Below, one piece after another: positions 31,495 through 42,587 of a stretch of 64,000 nucleotides of DNA. The notes below the pieces were generated by a model. It ran no database searches, was not told the DNA's origin, and worked only from the letters and a program-made list of their open reading frames with translations. How positions within the stretch are numbered: the first letter of the stretch is position 1; every line of letters begins with the position of its first letter. A program made the translations under genes and the position numbers. The DNA lies in contig JAHLEZ010000010.1 in NCBI GenBank assembly GCA_020726505.1, positions 186,001-250,000 of the forward strand. The letters run 5' to 3'. The DNA comes from Leptodontidium sp. MPI-SDFR-AT-0119 (lineage: Eukaryota > Ascomycota > Leotiomycetes > Helotiales > Leptodontidiaceae).

Positions 31495-33196
31495 CTAAAC
31501 CTGCGCTCTAGGAAACAGCGGCCCATCAGCACCATCCCAGACTCTCGAGACAGCAATCCCAGGCTCTTTACCCAGACCCTTCAACTTAGCCAGCTGGAAG
31601 AGTTGTAACGCTGTCCCTGTGAGGTGGAGTGGGTATTTGAGTTTATGAGCTTCTTCTACAGCCTCCGTCTAAATCATTGTCAGTACAGCGAAAACAACCA
31701 ACTATATATCGAGCAGCAACAACAAAAAAACATCAAGGGTAAGAGCGAGCGAGGAAGAAGAAGAATAAAAGAAGTCAAACATACCAACTCCTTCACTACA
31801 TCATCCACACTCCCCCCCTCCTTCCAAACCCCACTCAGCAACTGCGTCGCCCCCTCCACAAACATAACACTACTCCCCGCCGCCGTCGCTATAATCTCAA
31901 ACAACTTCTTCGGCTCCAGGCCTACTCTCACACCAAGAGACATAGCCTCCGCCGCCGCCGCGAGATGGACACCCGCCATGATTTTTTCCACGAGGAGGAG
32001 TTTGGGGTCGTTTGGTGAGAGAGGGGTGGCTGATGAGGAGGAGGAGGAAGCGAGTTTGAGGACTGCGAGGGGTGATTGAGGTAGGTAGATTTGTACAAGG
32101 GCGGAGTCGTCGATAAGGCCTAGACCGGAACTTACGCCTGAAGCGAGGATTTGCTCGGTGGTTGAGGAGAGGAAGAGGGGGAAGGAGGCAGAGCGGCCAC
32201 CTGCTGTTACAATACCCTATTCATAAAAATCAGCTGATTTATTTCCACCTCTTACACAATCGATGTACAGAGGTACAGAAAGAGAGAAAGAGAGAGAAGG
32301 GGGGGAGCAAAACGTACAATATCCTTAACAATGATATTCAGCGCCGAATACACCGTCCTATCCTCAACAAGCATATGCGGCGTCCTATTCTCAAACATCC
32401 AACTACTTCCCCTCCCCTTCCTCAATATCTCAAAAGCCAGCTTAGTATCAAGTCCCAACGCAGCAACGAACCCCATAGCCTCACTCGTCATAGCGATATG
32501 GATCCCCGCTAGTACCTGATGCACCATCTTAACATTCGTACCCGCCCCCAGCCCTCCAGGGATGATATACAGATTCTCCCCAGCCATTGCGTCAAGCACC
32601 GGTTTCGCCTTCTCGAGCGCACTCTCCGGCCCCGCGGCGAGGATAGTTAACGTCCCGTTCGCGGCGCGGATGGTGCCTCCTGAGACAGGAGCGTCGACTA
32701 GCTCGATATCGCGGCGGTTGTATTTCTCATCGAGGAGTTTTCTTACAAGAGGCACGTGTTCTGGCGGTCCGGTGGAAGAGAGGATGACGATCGCGCCCTT
32801 TTCTAGATTGTGGATTGCGCCGGTTGTGTCGTCGAAGAGTGCGGAGAGGATTTGAGCTGCTGTTGCGACCATGAAGATGACGTATTGCGCATCGAGAACT
32901 GTTTCTTTGGGGGTGGATGAGGCGTGCCCGCCGGCGGCTAAGGAAGATTTTATTTAGCATGCATAGTTCTAATCATCAATGTCTTGGGCCAACTGCTCAA
33001 AAAGATTCGATCCCAAACCACAAACCCAAACCTCAGATCGTAGAATTCTTTGGGGCGGAGAGATCATACCTGTGAAGCGCGCGAGGGTAGGTGCGTAAAC
33101 GTCGAATCCGGTTACGTGGAAGGGCTTCTTGATGAGGTTTGTAGCCATGCCGAAGCCCATTGCTCCGAGGCCTAGGAAGGCTATTTTCCCTGACAT
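31495..33196 (-). CDS. 3-hydroxyisobutyrate/beta-hydroxyacid dehydrogenase-like protein with duplicated C-terminal domain
   Basis: Exons 33196-33070, 32937-32318, 32216-31785 and 31668-31495 give 450 aa, phases consistent. The N-terminal Rossmann domain carries GLGAMGFGMATNLIK and continues to SSTGPPEHV and the substrate motif DAPVSGG. The all-helical domain starts at GGLGAGTNVKMVHQVLAG with the catalytic Lys; the usual following Asn is His. A second helical domain of the same type follows (KLLLVEKIMAGVHLAAAAEAMSLGVRVGL). The unit is therefore one NAD-binding domain and two C-terminal domains, a layout seen in fungal relatives of L-threonate/3-hydroxyisobutyrate dehydrogenases. It oxidises a beta-hydroxyacid with NAD(P); the actual substrate is unknown. 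No mitochondrial presequence is evident. Confidence 0.88.
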
Positions 33197-33913
33197 TTTC
33201 CGCTTCGTTTTCTCTTTTCTTACTTCTCGGTATTCTATTCTGGTTAGGTGTTGCTGCGTAAAGTTTAGGAGGGATTAATAGTATAGTTGTGAGACGATTA
33301 AGTGAGACTGAAGATCGGATGGGATCTTTGTTGACTTTATCCAGCTCGAGCGGAGTTTAACCGGGAGTTCCGATGCCGGGAGAGGGGGTATCACAAAATC
33401 GAGGTAGAGATAGAGGTAATGAAAGAATCAGAAAGATGGACCTGATGAGTAAAGAGGCAGGTTATCTTCCAAGAGACGGGATGTGTATATGTCCACGGGA
33501 GGGAACTACGGGACTTTAACTCGACTTTACCCATTGCAGCGGCTTTGGTGGGGGTGGGGGATGTGATGTGATGGATGTGAAGTTGGGGAAGTGGGGTTGT
33601 AACCGAGACCCCTCGTCATGACAGCGGATGGAACACCGAGTTTACCCTAAGCGAGCGAGTCAGGAGAGCTCCTGAATAGTTTCTAAGGCGGGATCTTTTC
33701 TCTTTCTTTTTATCGTCGTTATTGTGTATATCAGGGTCGGTATTCCGGGGTAGAAGCTACCGAGCTTGTCGTTGTGGGGGTTAGGGACTTGGAATAATTA
33801 ATGGTACTGTAGAAGTAGCTCTATTGACATCCACCAAACCTTCTTTGTCGCTTAAAAAGGGGCATTTACCAGAACCGAAAGCCAACCACATGCAATACCG
33901 CAGACTCCTCGGC
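33197..33913. promoter_or_regulatory. Promoter region of the dehydrogenase and 3' flank of the membrane protein
   Basis: 717 bp without a supportable gene. It holds G-rich stretches (33370-33390, 33545-33560) and a T-rich run near 33700-33715. The minus-strand dehydrogenase promoter must lie in its left part. Confidence 0.4.
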
Positions 33914-34801
33914 CTAATTCCCAGCCACTCTCCTCAACTCCGTATCCAAAATCTCCCACTTCATACCTTCCTCCATCTCTTCCAGCTCCTGTATCCTTCT
34001 ATTGCTAGCTACCTCTCCATTCTCAGTCTGTCTATGCAGCCCAGCAATCTGCCGTCTCGTTGTCTCCTCCATATCCTCCAATTCCTGAATCCTCTTCAAT
34101 CTCTCCTTCTCCACCCTCAATTTCAGAATTTTCTCCTTTAAAAACCTCAATCTCTCCTCGTCCTGCTCACCCATCTCCCTCCTCTCCCACCTCCCTTCAT
34201 CCCCACTTACCACTTTTCCTGCTCCCTCTCCTTCTCCAACTCCCCCGCCATCAACACCCCTCAGCCCATCCAACTCTGCCACCCCAACAGCGGGCAGCGC
34301 CTCCAACCCCCCAAGCGGTTTCCGCTCAATATGACCCGGAACATCCAGCTGCGAAATGTTATGCTTAGTGAGCATCTCATGCCTATTATCCTTGGTCAAC
34401 ATCTCATACGTATCCGGCGGCACATCTCTCATCCGATTCTGACGCAAAAACTCTTCTTGCTCAACCTGCTCCCTAGCTCGTGCAGCTTTCCCTCCTCGGC
34501 GGAAGAAGAAGAATATCCCCAGGCCAACAGCGAGGACCACTGCTAAGACGCCAATTGCTATACCTGCTTTTGCGCCCGTGGGTGAGTCTGAGGGGGAGCG
34601 TGCGGGTGTGAGTGTCGGTGGTCAGGAGGATTTAGAGGGCGATGATGATGAGGTGCTTTCTGAAAAACTCGCGCCTGCTCGCGACGCTAGCAACTTCAGG
34701 ATAGTCGTATCAGTCGCTTCCTACGACACTGAGATCGGACTACAAGCTACTTTCGAGATAACCGTCAAAGTGGTTTCGGTCAATGTATCTGTGGGGTTCA
34801 T
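33914..34801 (-). CDS. Small single-pass membrane protein with charged cytosolic coiled coil
   Basis: Proposed exons are 34801-34744 and 34587-33914 (243 aa). The second exon runs from SPTGAKAGIAIGVLAVVLAVGLGIFFFFRR, a textbook fungal juxtamembrane plus transmembrane segment. It is followed by an Arg/Lys stop-transfer, a cytosolic part with YEMLTKDN, RHEMLTKHNISQLD and a Glu/Arg-rich coiled coil (FLKEKILKLRVEKERLKRIQELEDMEE). Upstream in the same frame lie a TAG and a TGA, so a single 156-bp intron (34588-34743; weak donor GTAGTC, branch CTGAC, acceptor CTCAG) is needed to read from MNPTDTLTETTLTV. Alternatives are a different upstream exon, a pseudogene, or a longer ectodomain. The TM and tail are solid; the N-terminus is not. 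No function is assigned. Confidence 0.6.
34588..34743 (-). other. Proposed intron bypassing two in-frame stops in the membrane protein gene
   Basis: 156 bp. Donor GTAGTC is not consensus; branch CTGAC (34621-34625 on the minus strand) and acceptor CTCAG are good. Splicing restores frame and gives VAYSPTGAKAG. Confidence 0.4.
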
Positions 34802-34860
34802 CGTAACTTGTCCGGAGGTCGTTTGGGTTGGAATGAAGAGGTTGATTATCGAACATTGAA

Positions 34861-36123
34861 CTTACTTACCCCTTCCCACACCCCCCTTCAAACAAAACTC
34901 TAGACGATTCTAGTCCTAATTCTGTCACTGCTGTAGAGCACCCAAATTGAAACAGAGAGCACTTTGATCAGAAGGTCAAAATAGTATCAAGCTCTCGATT
35001 GCAAGATATCTAAAGTACAATGTATCTTCACATCATCCCATCCCATCCTCATCTTCCTCCCCACCGCCTGATCTCCATCATCACCTCTCCTCCCATCTCA
35101 TCTCATTCATCTCATCCGCCACAACTTCCCAAGAATGGTATAACAAAGCCGTCTGCCTTAAAAGGATACCCAGCCTCTCATACTCCATCCCCTCTCAACC
35201 CAATTCAAGCCCACCAATTCAATCCACGATACCCTCCAAAAAATAGGATAGGATAGGAGCACTCATTCAGTCCCAACCCTGAAGCTCATTCCATATCACC
35301 AATGCCATTCAAATCCCTTAACGAAGAAGAGGCGACGAATGAAGAGAGAAGACCAGACCACGCCATGCATATCGCTCGCTCGTATCCACATACGCATGCA
35401 CGAACGCTCATTTAATCTTGCAATAATTTCCGCTCTCTTGCTCGCGGGATGCAACTACCAAGAAGTGAAATCATCGAAATCGAAATCGAAAGCAAGATAG
35501 ATTAAATTAAAGTAAAGTAAAGTAAAGTGAAACGAAGACGAGGAAAGAAGAAAGCATCAAAGACTTCTAGAACCTGGTATCATTCATTACTATTCATCCA
35601 TCCATCCCATCTCATCCCATCCCATCCCATCCCCAAAAGTAACTCCAGAGCCGAAACGAAGTAGAATGTTGCCAGCAAGGAACAGGATACGAAGGAAGAG
35701 TTTGGATCGGCAGCATGACATATCCTACCTCGCCAAACCTCACCCGTCTCCCTCCCATCCCATCTGTCAAAAAGAAAAAAGAGGAGGTAGTAGTAGAAGA
35801 GAATATTGGAGCCGTACAGTCATACATATTTTACATCTTTTGAATGAGGTTACGTGAAGCAAAGGGATACGAAGGGGGATCTCGGAACCCCAGAACCCAG
35901 AACCCGGAACCTAACCCAAGCTCCTCCCAAGGGCCAGCCGGGCCGCTTCCATAGCCCACCCGACCCGCATACCCGCCTGCCTGCCTGCAACGCTATGCTC
36001 AGAATGCCCAGAAAATGCCAAATTACAGAGAAAGTAAGGGAAATATCCCAACGCCGGAGAAAATGCAGATGCTTTGAACGCTCGCGAGAGAACGAAGAAA
36101 TCGAAGAAGAAAAAGAACGCTAG
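34861..36123. other. Intergenic region between membrane protein and histidine kinase
   Basis: About 1.26 kb. It contains CATCC/CATCTC simple repeats (35033-35110, 35590-35632), an AAAGT array at 35505-35530 and a GGATAGGATAGG run at 35246-35256. The right part is the 3' flank of the kinase. No gene is supported. Confidence 0.45.
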
Positions 36124-39100
36124 CTAGGCTGTTGTTGCTGTTGTTGTCCCTGCCACTACTTTGCTGGCTGCTTCTGGCGGGATCGGATCCAAAATGTCTC
36201 CCATGAGTGCGCTGAGGGCTTTAAAATCTACTGGCTTGGTGATGTAGTTACTGAAGCCGGCTTCGATGCATTTATCCAATACATCAGCCATGACATTAGC
36301 TGACAGGGCGATGATAGGCATTCGTGTATATGATCCTTTCTGCTCCCATTCTCGGATTTCGCGACATGCTTGGTAGCCATCTTTGTTTGGCATGTGAAGG
36401 TCGCACTGTGAATAAAATTAGATTTGATCAGTGCAGAAAATCGAATTGGTGTACGTACCAGAATGAGGGAGTAGAAAGAATGGGGTTTAGCGAAGACTTG
36501 ATCTGTGCATTCAACTCCATCCAAAGCCAAATCCACTGCAATGCCGACCTTGCTAAGGTATTTCAGAAGTACTTTCTGATTGGTGGCATTATCTTCAACT
36601 AGAAGAACTCTGTGCCCTTTATTGCCAAGCCGCTTGCCGATGTCCAGGTAATTCTGTCGTGCATTTGCTACCTGCTGTTGGGCGCTGAATCTGTTCCGGT
36701 CTGTGGAAAGATCCCTCTCTTTATCTGGATCGAAAATTACTGCGAAACGCGATGGCTTTACTGGTTTGTAGATGAATGTAAGACGGTTATCTTTGGCCAG
36801 TTTGTCGTAGTCGCTTCCAGTGCTACGTATAACTTCCTGTCGCTGGACGGGGTCGGACAGGACAACGATGGATGTGTGTGGAAGAGAGACAGACCGCACT
36901 ATTTGATCAATCAAGGCAACGATGTCCTCAGCTGAGCCAAGGTTCAAAACAATATGCGTGAAAATAACAGGATCATCTCCACTAATCATAGCACGAGCCT
37001 CATCAACACTTGCCAAGCCTGTGATCTGATGAGGCACATCCTTCGGAAGAGTCATCTCTATGTGCTGAGTTGTGGCTTCTCTACTATGCGTTTGTGGGCA
37101 GATAAGCAAGATGGAGTACATTGGGGGCCGAAACTGTTTGGCATCTGATGTGATGCTTGACTTTGTTGATATATCCTGTGCAGCAAGCAGGCTTTCTGGT
37201 GTCGGTGTAGCGCCCTGCGATTCGGATAGCGTTGACCCAGATCCTGGTGACGTCCTTTCAGGCAGTTCCAACTTCATATTTGAAGGATCAGGTGCGATTG
37301 ACCGAGCTGCCTCGCCAAAATGAGCCAATGATTGAGATGTTGACGAGCTTGATGATCGCTGCGTGGTGGGCGATCTATTTGAATGGAGCGAAGGATTCGA
37401 ACTACCCGAGGATGGCGCTGGATCGGTGCCAGAAGACTCGGTCCGAGGGCTTTCCTCTAGCGGGGATTGAATCAGCCTGCTGGCCAAGATGGGGTTTCCA
37501 CCAGCCTGCCTTATTGCACGAGCTGTTGTCTCATATGAGATCTGGGACTTCAGGGATGCTCTAGTGGACGGTGTTGATGGAACTGTGCTTAGAGCAGGTG
37601 TCGATAATGGATCCGGGTGGTCGTCATCTGTAGGGAGCTGGAATTTTGCCGTGAATGTGAAGGTAGAACCTTTCCCTGGGATCGCAGTGCCTTCCATCTG
37701 CCCACCATGAAGTTCCACCAGCTGCCTAGATATGACAAGGCCCAGTCCGGTACCACCTTGAGTCCGTGTACTACTAGCATCGATCTGACTAAACGGTTTG
37801 AAAATAAGCTCTGCTTCCTCCTGTGTAAAGCCCCGACCAGTATCAATGATGGAGAACTCGAGGATAACCTCGTTGTCACCAAGTTCTGCTGTCTCATTCT
37901 TCAGGACTCTGCACCGACTGAAGACCTCGCCAACAGTCGTAAACTTAATAGCATTGCCAATGACATTCAAAAGCACTTGACGGATGCGGAATCGATCGCC
38001 TTTAACCATCTCTGGAACATCGACATCAACAACGTAATTGACTTCGAGATGCTTGGTGATGGCGATTGTTGATATCATCTCGTTGACCTCTTCTACTAGA
38101 GAGCGAGTATGGAACCAGTCGTATGAGAGCTTCATCATACCGGCATCGGCCTTTGCAAGATCCAAGATGTCGTTGATAATGTTCAGGAGACCTTCTGCAC
38201 TAGATGCGATCGTGTTGCAGTAGTCGATCTGCTCATCGTTGAGTGGTGTGTCTTGCAGGAAGCTAATCATGCCAGAGATACCAATCAGTGGCGTGCGGAT
38301 CTCATGGGACATGTTGCTTAAGAATTTTCCCTTCGACTCCATGGCCTCCTTCAGTTTCATCTCAAGCAGCTTGTGATCATTGATATCTGCGCAGGCGCCG
38401 AACCAAGAACCGTCTCCACTCCCAAGATTGATGTTATCCACCTCAACACAACGAACAAGATGCCAGCGATATTCACCAGACTTGGACCTGAGGCGGACTT
38501 CGGTACTGTAAGACGTGCGACCGTTGCCATCCATCTCGACTTTGATCACGCCGGCCTTCATCAGGTCTGAGAAATCGGCGTTAGGAAATTCGTATATCGA
38601 TCCACTGCTGGAACTATTGGTCCTCGAAAGCGCTTGGTAGACGCCTTTAATGGTTCGCTCTGTAGGAGCCGAAGAGACAGCAGATTTGATCGATGCCTTG
38701 CCTCCCGACGATGACTGAGAAGGGTTACGACTGGGCTCTGATGGCTTTCTCGATCCAGATACTACTGGTGTTGGAGGACGGTTGACTGGAATATGGCATT
38801 TGGCTAGATCCTCTGGATGGACGTAGTCCATGAAGCCGAGACCAAGAGAATCGTCAAATTCTTGCCCAGTGTATGAAAGCCATTGTTGATTCGCAAAAGT
38901 CACCCCATCATCCTCGGTTGCGGAGAAGATGATTTGGGGAATGAGGTTTGCCAATTGTCGATGCTTAGCTTCCGACGCTTCAATTTCCTCCTGCCTAGCA
39001 GCTTTCACTTCTGCGATATGCTGGTCGTGGATGTCCATGTGCGTTCCATACCACTGGACAATGACTCCGCGACTATCTCGAAGACCTACAGCTCTAGTAT

Positions 39101-42100
39101 AGAACCAGCGATAAGTTCCATCGAATCTTCGGAGTCGGACCTGCATTGAGAATTGCTCTCCAGTACGAATCGCATGACCCCAAGCCTTAAGATACTCCTC
39201 TCTCTCCTCTGGATGAATACTGGCCCACGGGTCTTCATGCAGGTCCTTCACGCTTTGGCCTCGGTAGGTCAAATAGCGACTGTTGACCCAGACCATCTCA
39301 CCGGTAGGAGGCAAAGCAATGAAAATGTGAAGCGGTAACGAGTCCAGCATGATGCCCTTCACGCGATCTGATGGCGGCGGCATATAGTCTGGCGGAACAG
39401 ATATGGAGCCAGATCGGGATTGAGGTTTCACAACGGTAGGTCCCTTACCTGACGGTGTAGGCAAGGACTGGAACGTGGCACCAAAATCCGCACCATATGA
39501 GTGTAATTGAGTATGCTGTCTTTCGGACTTTCCTGGGCCCTGACTAGAAGCCGTTCGCATAGCCAGTCTTCGAGGCGAAAGTTGTGTCTCGGGACCTTGC
39601 CGTGAGGGGCTGCTATCTCTATTCTCGGAGGTGTCGGAAAGTCGGGGGCGAGGCTCTTGCCTTGGAGTACTCGTCGTTGAACTTTCGTCTTGTATTGCCG
39701 ACCTCTCTTTTCCATCATCATCATTACTGTGTTCAGGTCCTACGGCCTCGGATTCTCTGGACCATTCTTCCGATTTGCGGGGAGGTCTTTGCGGCCTCGT
39801 ATCTGCTGGAGATGATTCCTTGGAAGTGCGTCGTGCTCCTGTTATACTACTTGCCGAGCCAGTCTCAACCCGCCTTATACCAGGTCTGGCCCTGCTACTG
39901 AAGTAGCTTTCACCAGATGCGTAGCTGGGACTGCCACCGCTAGATCGCTTGTCCATAGAAAGGCCAACACTACTTGGATCCCAGCCTGGAGTACCCGGTG
40001 GAGACCCGGCTGTGCTTCTCGAGACCCCAGAGTAGTCACTGGGGCTAGTGATGCTGCCACCAGTCGAGTGGTGGGCCGGAATTTCCTCCGCAGGAGAGTA
40101 TGCAGGAATTGCTGCCCTCAATCTATCATCGGCACGTCCACCTGCAACAGCGCCAAATCCGGCTGTCTGGGGCCGCTTCCGCGACAACCCGGCAATTTCA
40201 GTTTCGAGATTAGAGAAGTGTCGACAGAGCGAGAACGAGGTTGCTAGATGGGGTGCTAAGTGTTCGAGGGAATGTCGCAGCGTCGAGGGGTAAGGAATTA
40301 CCGGGCTCAAAATCGAAAGAATTGCAATGGGACTTTGCTTTCCTTTGGCTTCTTCCTTGGCTTTGTTATTTTCGTCTCCAAGATCTCTCAAATGCGAATC
40401 TGTCCCCTTACCCCTCGCAGTTCTCGATTCCATTGCAGCCGCATCCAGACGAAATGACTGCACCGGTTTGGATAGTAAAGGATGAATAAGAGGAATGTGC
40501 AGCACCGTCCAAGATCTATCAAGTCCAATGGTCTCGGGTTGTGGCATATCTGAGTAGTCTGGTGCTGTTGTTCGAGGATTGAACGTCTCCTCGTCAACGG
40601 GGGCACTTGAGAAAAAGGGATTTTCAGAAGTTTCCACTCTGACAGCGGGGGATGGAGCTGGCGACTGTGCCCACGGAGATGGTGGAGCCTGCTCATACTC
40701 TTCATATCTTGGTATCGACTGAGGCTCCTGGTCTTCGGCGTTCCGGGACCCAACCATCTTGTCGGTTGATGAGCGCGCTCCACGACTAGAACGCCTTGTT
40801 CTTCCTCCAAAGAACGAAGAAATTCTAGAACCAACATCTGAAGACTTGATGCCTTTGTTCTTGTCGTTGGGTGACTCCCTGGACTTCATGCTTGGGCTGG
40901 ATGATGATTTGCTACCTCCACTCTTCTCGTCCTTTGAACTCTCTACATATGGGTAATCGCGAGTCAGTGCTATGACCTTCCCTCGTTCTACTACCCTCAA
41001 AACACCTTTATTGTCAATCAGTGGTTCGGCTTCGTAATTCAGAGCTTGCAGGACCGAAAAGATTCGACCTTTGACTTCTCTGCTGGCATTTGCGAGATTC
41101 TCCCATTCATCAGAAGGTTGCTTTGCATCTTCAAAGGCCATATGATCTCGTAGCGATTGAAGACTCAGTTCAGCATTCTGAAGCGTCGCTGTGCGAGGTG
41201 GCATGTCTGGACGGGCAGAAAGGTAGCTCTTGGCCCTGGCAAGTGGACTAGGGCGAGTAACAGTGGCTCTGCTGACCTCGGGATATGAGATAGGATCACG
41301 CTTGGTGTCTTCGTATGCAGTAAATGAATGTCTGCTCAAAAGACCGGGCCTTAACACTAAACGCTGGGTCGGTAATGACGCTGCAGCAGGGTCTTCCAAC
41401 GGGTTGGTGTCTCCCGAATTTGATGTATCATTTGTGTCAACACTACTCGGCACCAGGCTGCTTCCACGTTGTAGGTAATTCAAACTCATTTCATCCTCTT
41501 CCGCAACATTAAAAGTGGCCTTTTGTCCCCAGGGTACGTTCTCAATATCCGTAGTGTCTGCAGGTACAGATAGTGTCACCCTATGTGCTTGGTACAAATT
41601 CCTCATGATCTGAACAACCGTAGTCCACCATGCATCAAGGCCTGGTTCAGAAGATAGCAGTAGACTGAGATCATAAAGGTTTGGGGTTTCGAAATTCGGG
41701 TCTTCTTGTGATTCAGATGCTCCTGGGGCTTGAAATCTCATTGTTGATGCCGGAGTTACCGAACCAGAAAGAACGCGATCTTGCAGCCCGGAATCAAAAG
41801 AGCCTCCTGCATAGTTGGAAGGGTTAACTGTGGGAGACAAGGCCGTAAACGGTCGGTGGCCACTGAAACTTAATTGTCCTGGAGTTCGCATGGGAGGAAA
41901 AGGATACGAAGGGGTCCTTGCAGTCATCGGTCCTGGAGTCGTACCACCACGAATCGTTCTTACTGACTCTGTAGATGCCGTCTCTGGCCAGCCGCTTAAA
42001 GGGGTCTCAAATGCTGCGTCAAGGGATGGCGATATACTCTCTTCGTGGATTGGCGAGACTCTCGCTTTCCCTGTTGGAGTGAAAGTTCCGCTACCTCCCT

Positions 42101-42587
42101 TTTCCTCCCTGCCCCCCAACTGTCTCGCTAATCTTTCGCGATGTTGTGTAAGTTGCAATTGGGCATTCATAGCAGCTCGCAGACGTTCTACCTCCTCTTG
42201 CGACGTGTTTTGGGGTATTTGAAAAGTGGTATGTCGACCCTCCACAGCGCCTTCTGTCCTGGTCCCCACCTCGCCCTGTGATTGTGGTAAATCTCCTCTG
42301 GACAACTGCAGGCCCTCGAACATTTGCACTCTTGGACTGCCCGAACTTCCAGCCCCCTCTGTTTCCATATCGCCATCATCTGTATGTGGTGGCGCCTTTG
42401 CACCAGGGCCCAGGTCCGCCATCATATCCTTGGACTTGGAAGGACTCGAACTCGAACCCGGCTTTATTCCATGCTTCGAAGATTTAGGCGCAGACTTTTC
42501 GCTGCTAGAACGTCGCGGGTTACTTGGACGGCGAGAGTGCGAAGAGGATGGTTTGTCCAGAGGAGACTTTGGCTTGGAAGGTGGCAT
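36124..42587 (-). CDS. Hybrid histidine kinase (GAF-like, PAS-PAS-HisKA-HATPase-receiver)
   Basis: Two exons (42587-36459 and 36405-36124) give 2136 aa. The 53-bp intron falls inside the receiver, joining FYSLIL to [16 protein letters not shown]. The first ~300 residues are Ser/Pro-rich and disordered. A GAF-like half-domain follows (about 305-350, [21 protein letters not shown]). Two PAS/PAC repeats lie at about 1080-1190 and 1205-1390 (the second with a Ser-rich insertion). Then come HisKA with His1428 in SHEIRTP, HATPase_c with TGLGLVIS, a degenerate receiver-like segment without a phosphoacceptor (about 1835-1965), and a canonical receiver with Glu1998-Asp1999 and phospho-Asp2045. It would act as a cytosolic sensor feeding the HPt/Ssk1/Skn7 phosphorelay; the stimulus is unknown. 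No transmembrane segment is seen. Confidence 0.92.
36406..36458 (-). other. Intron inside the receiver domain
   Basis: 53 bp, donor GTACGT at 36458, branch CTGATC, acceptor CACAG at 36406. The phosphoacceptor Asp codon is only two codons into the second exon. Confidence 0.85.
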
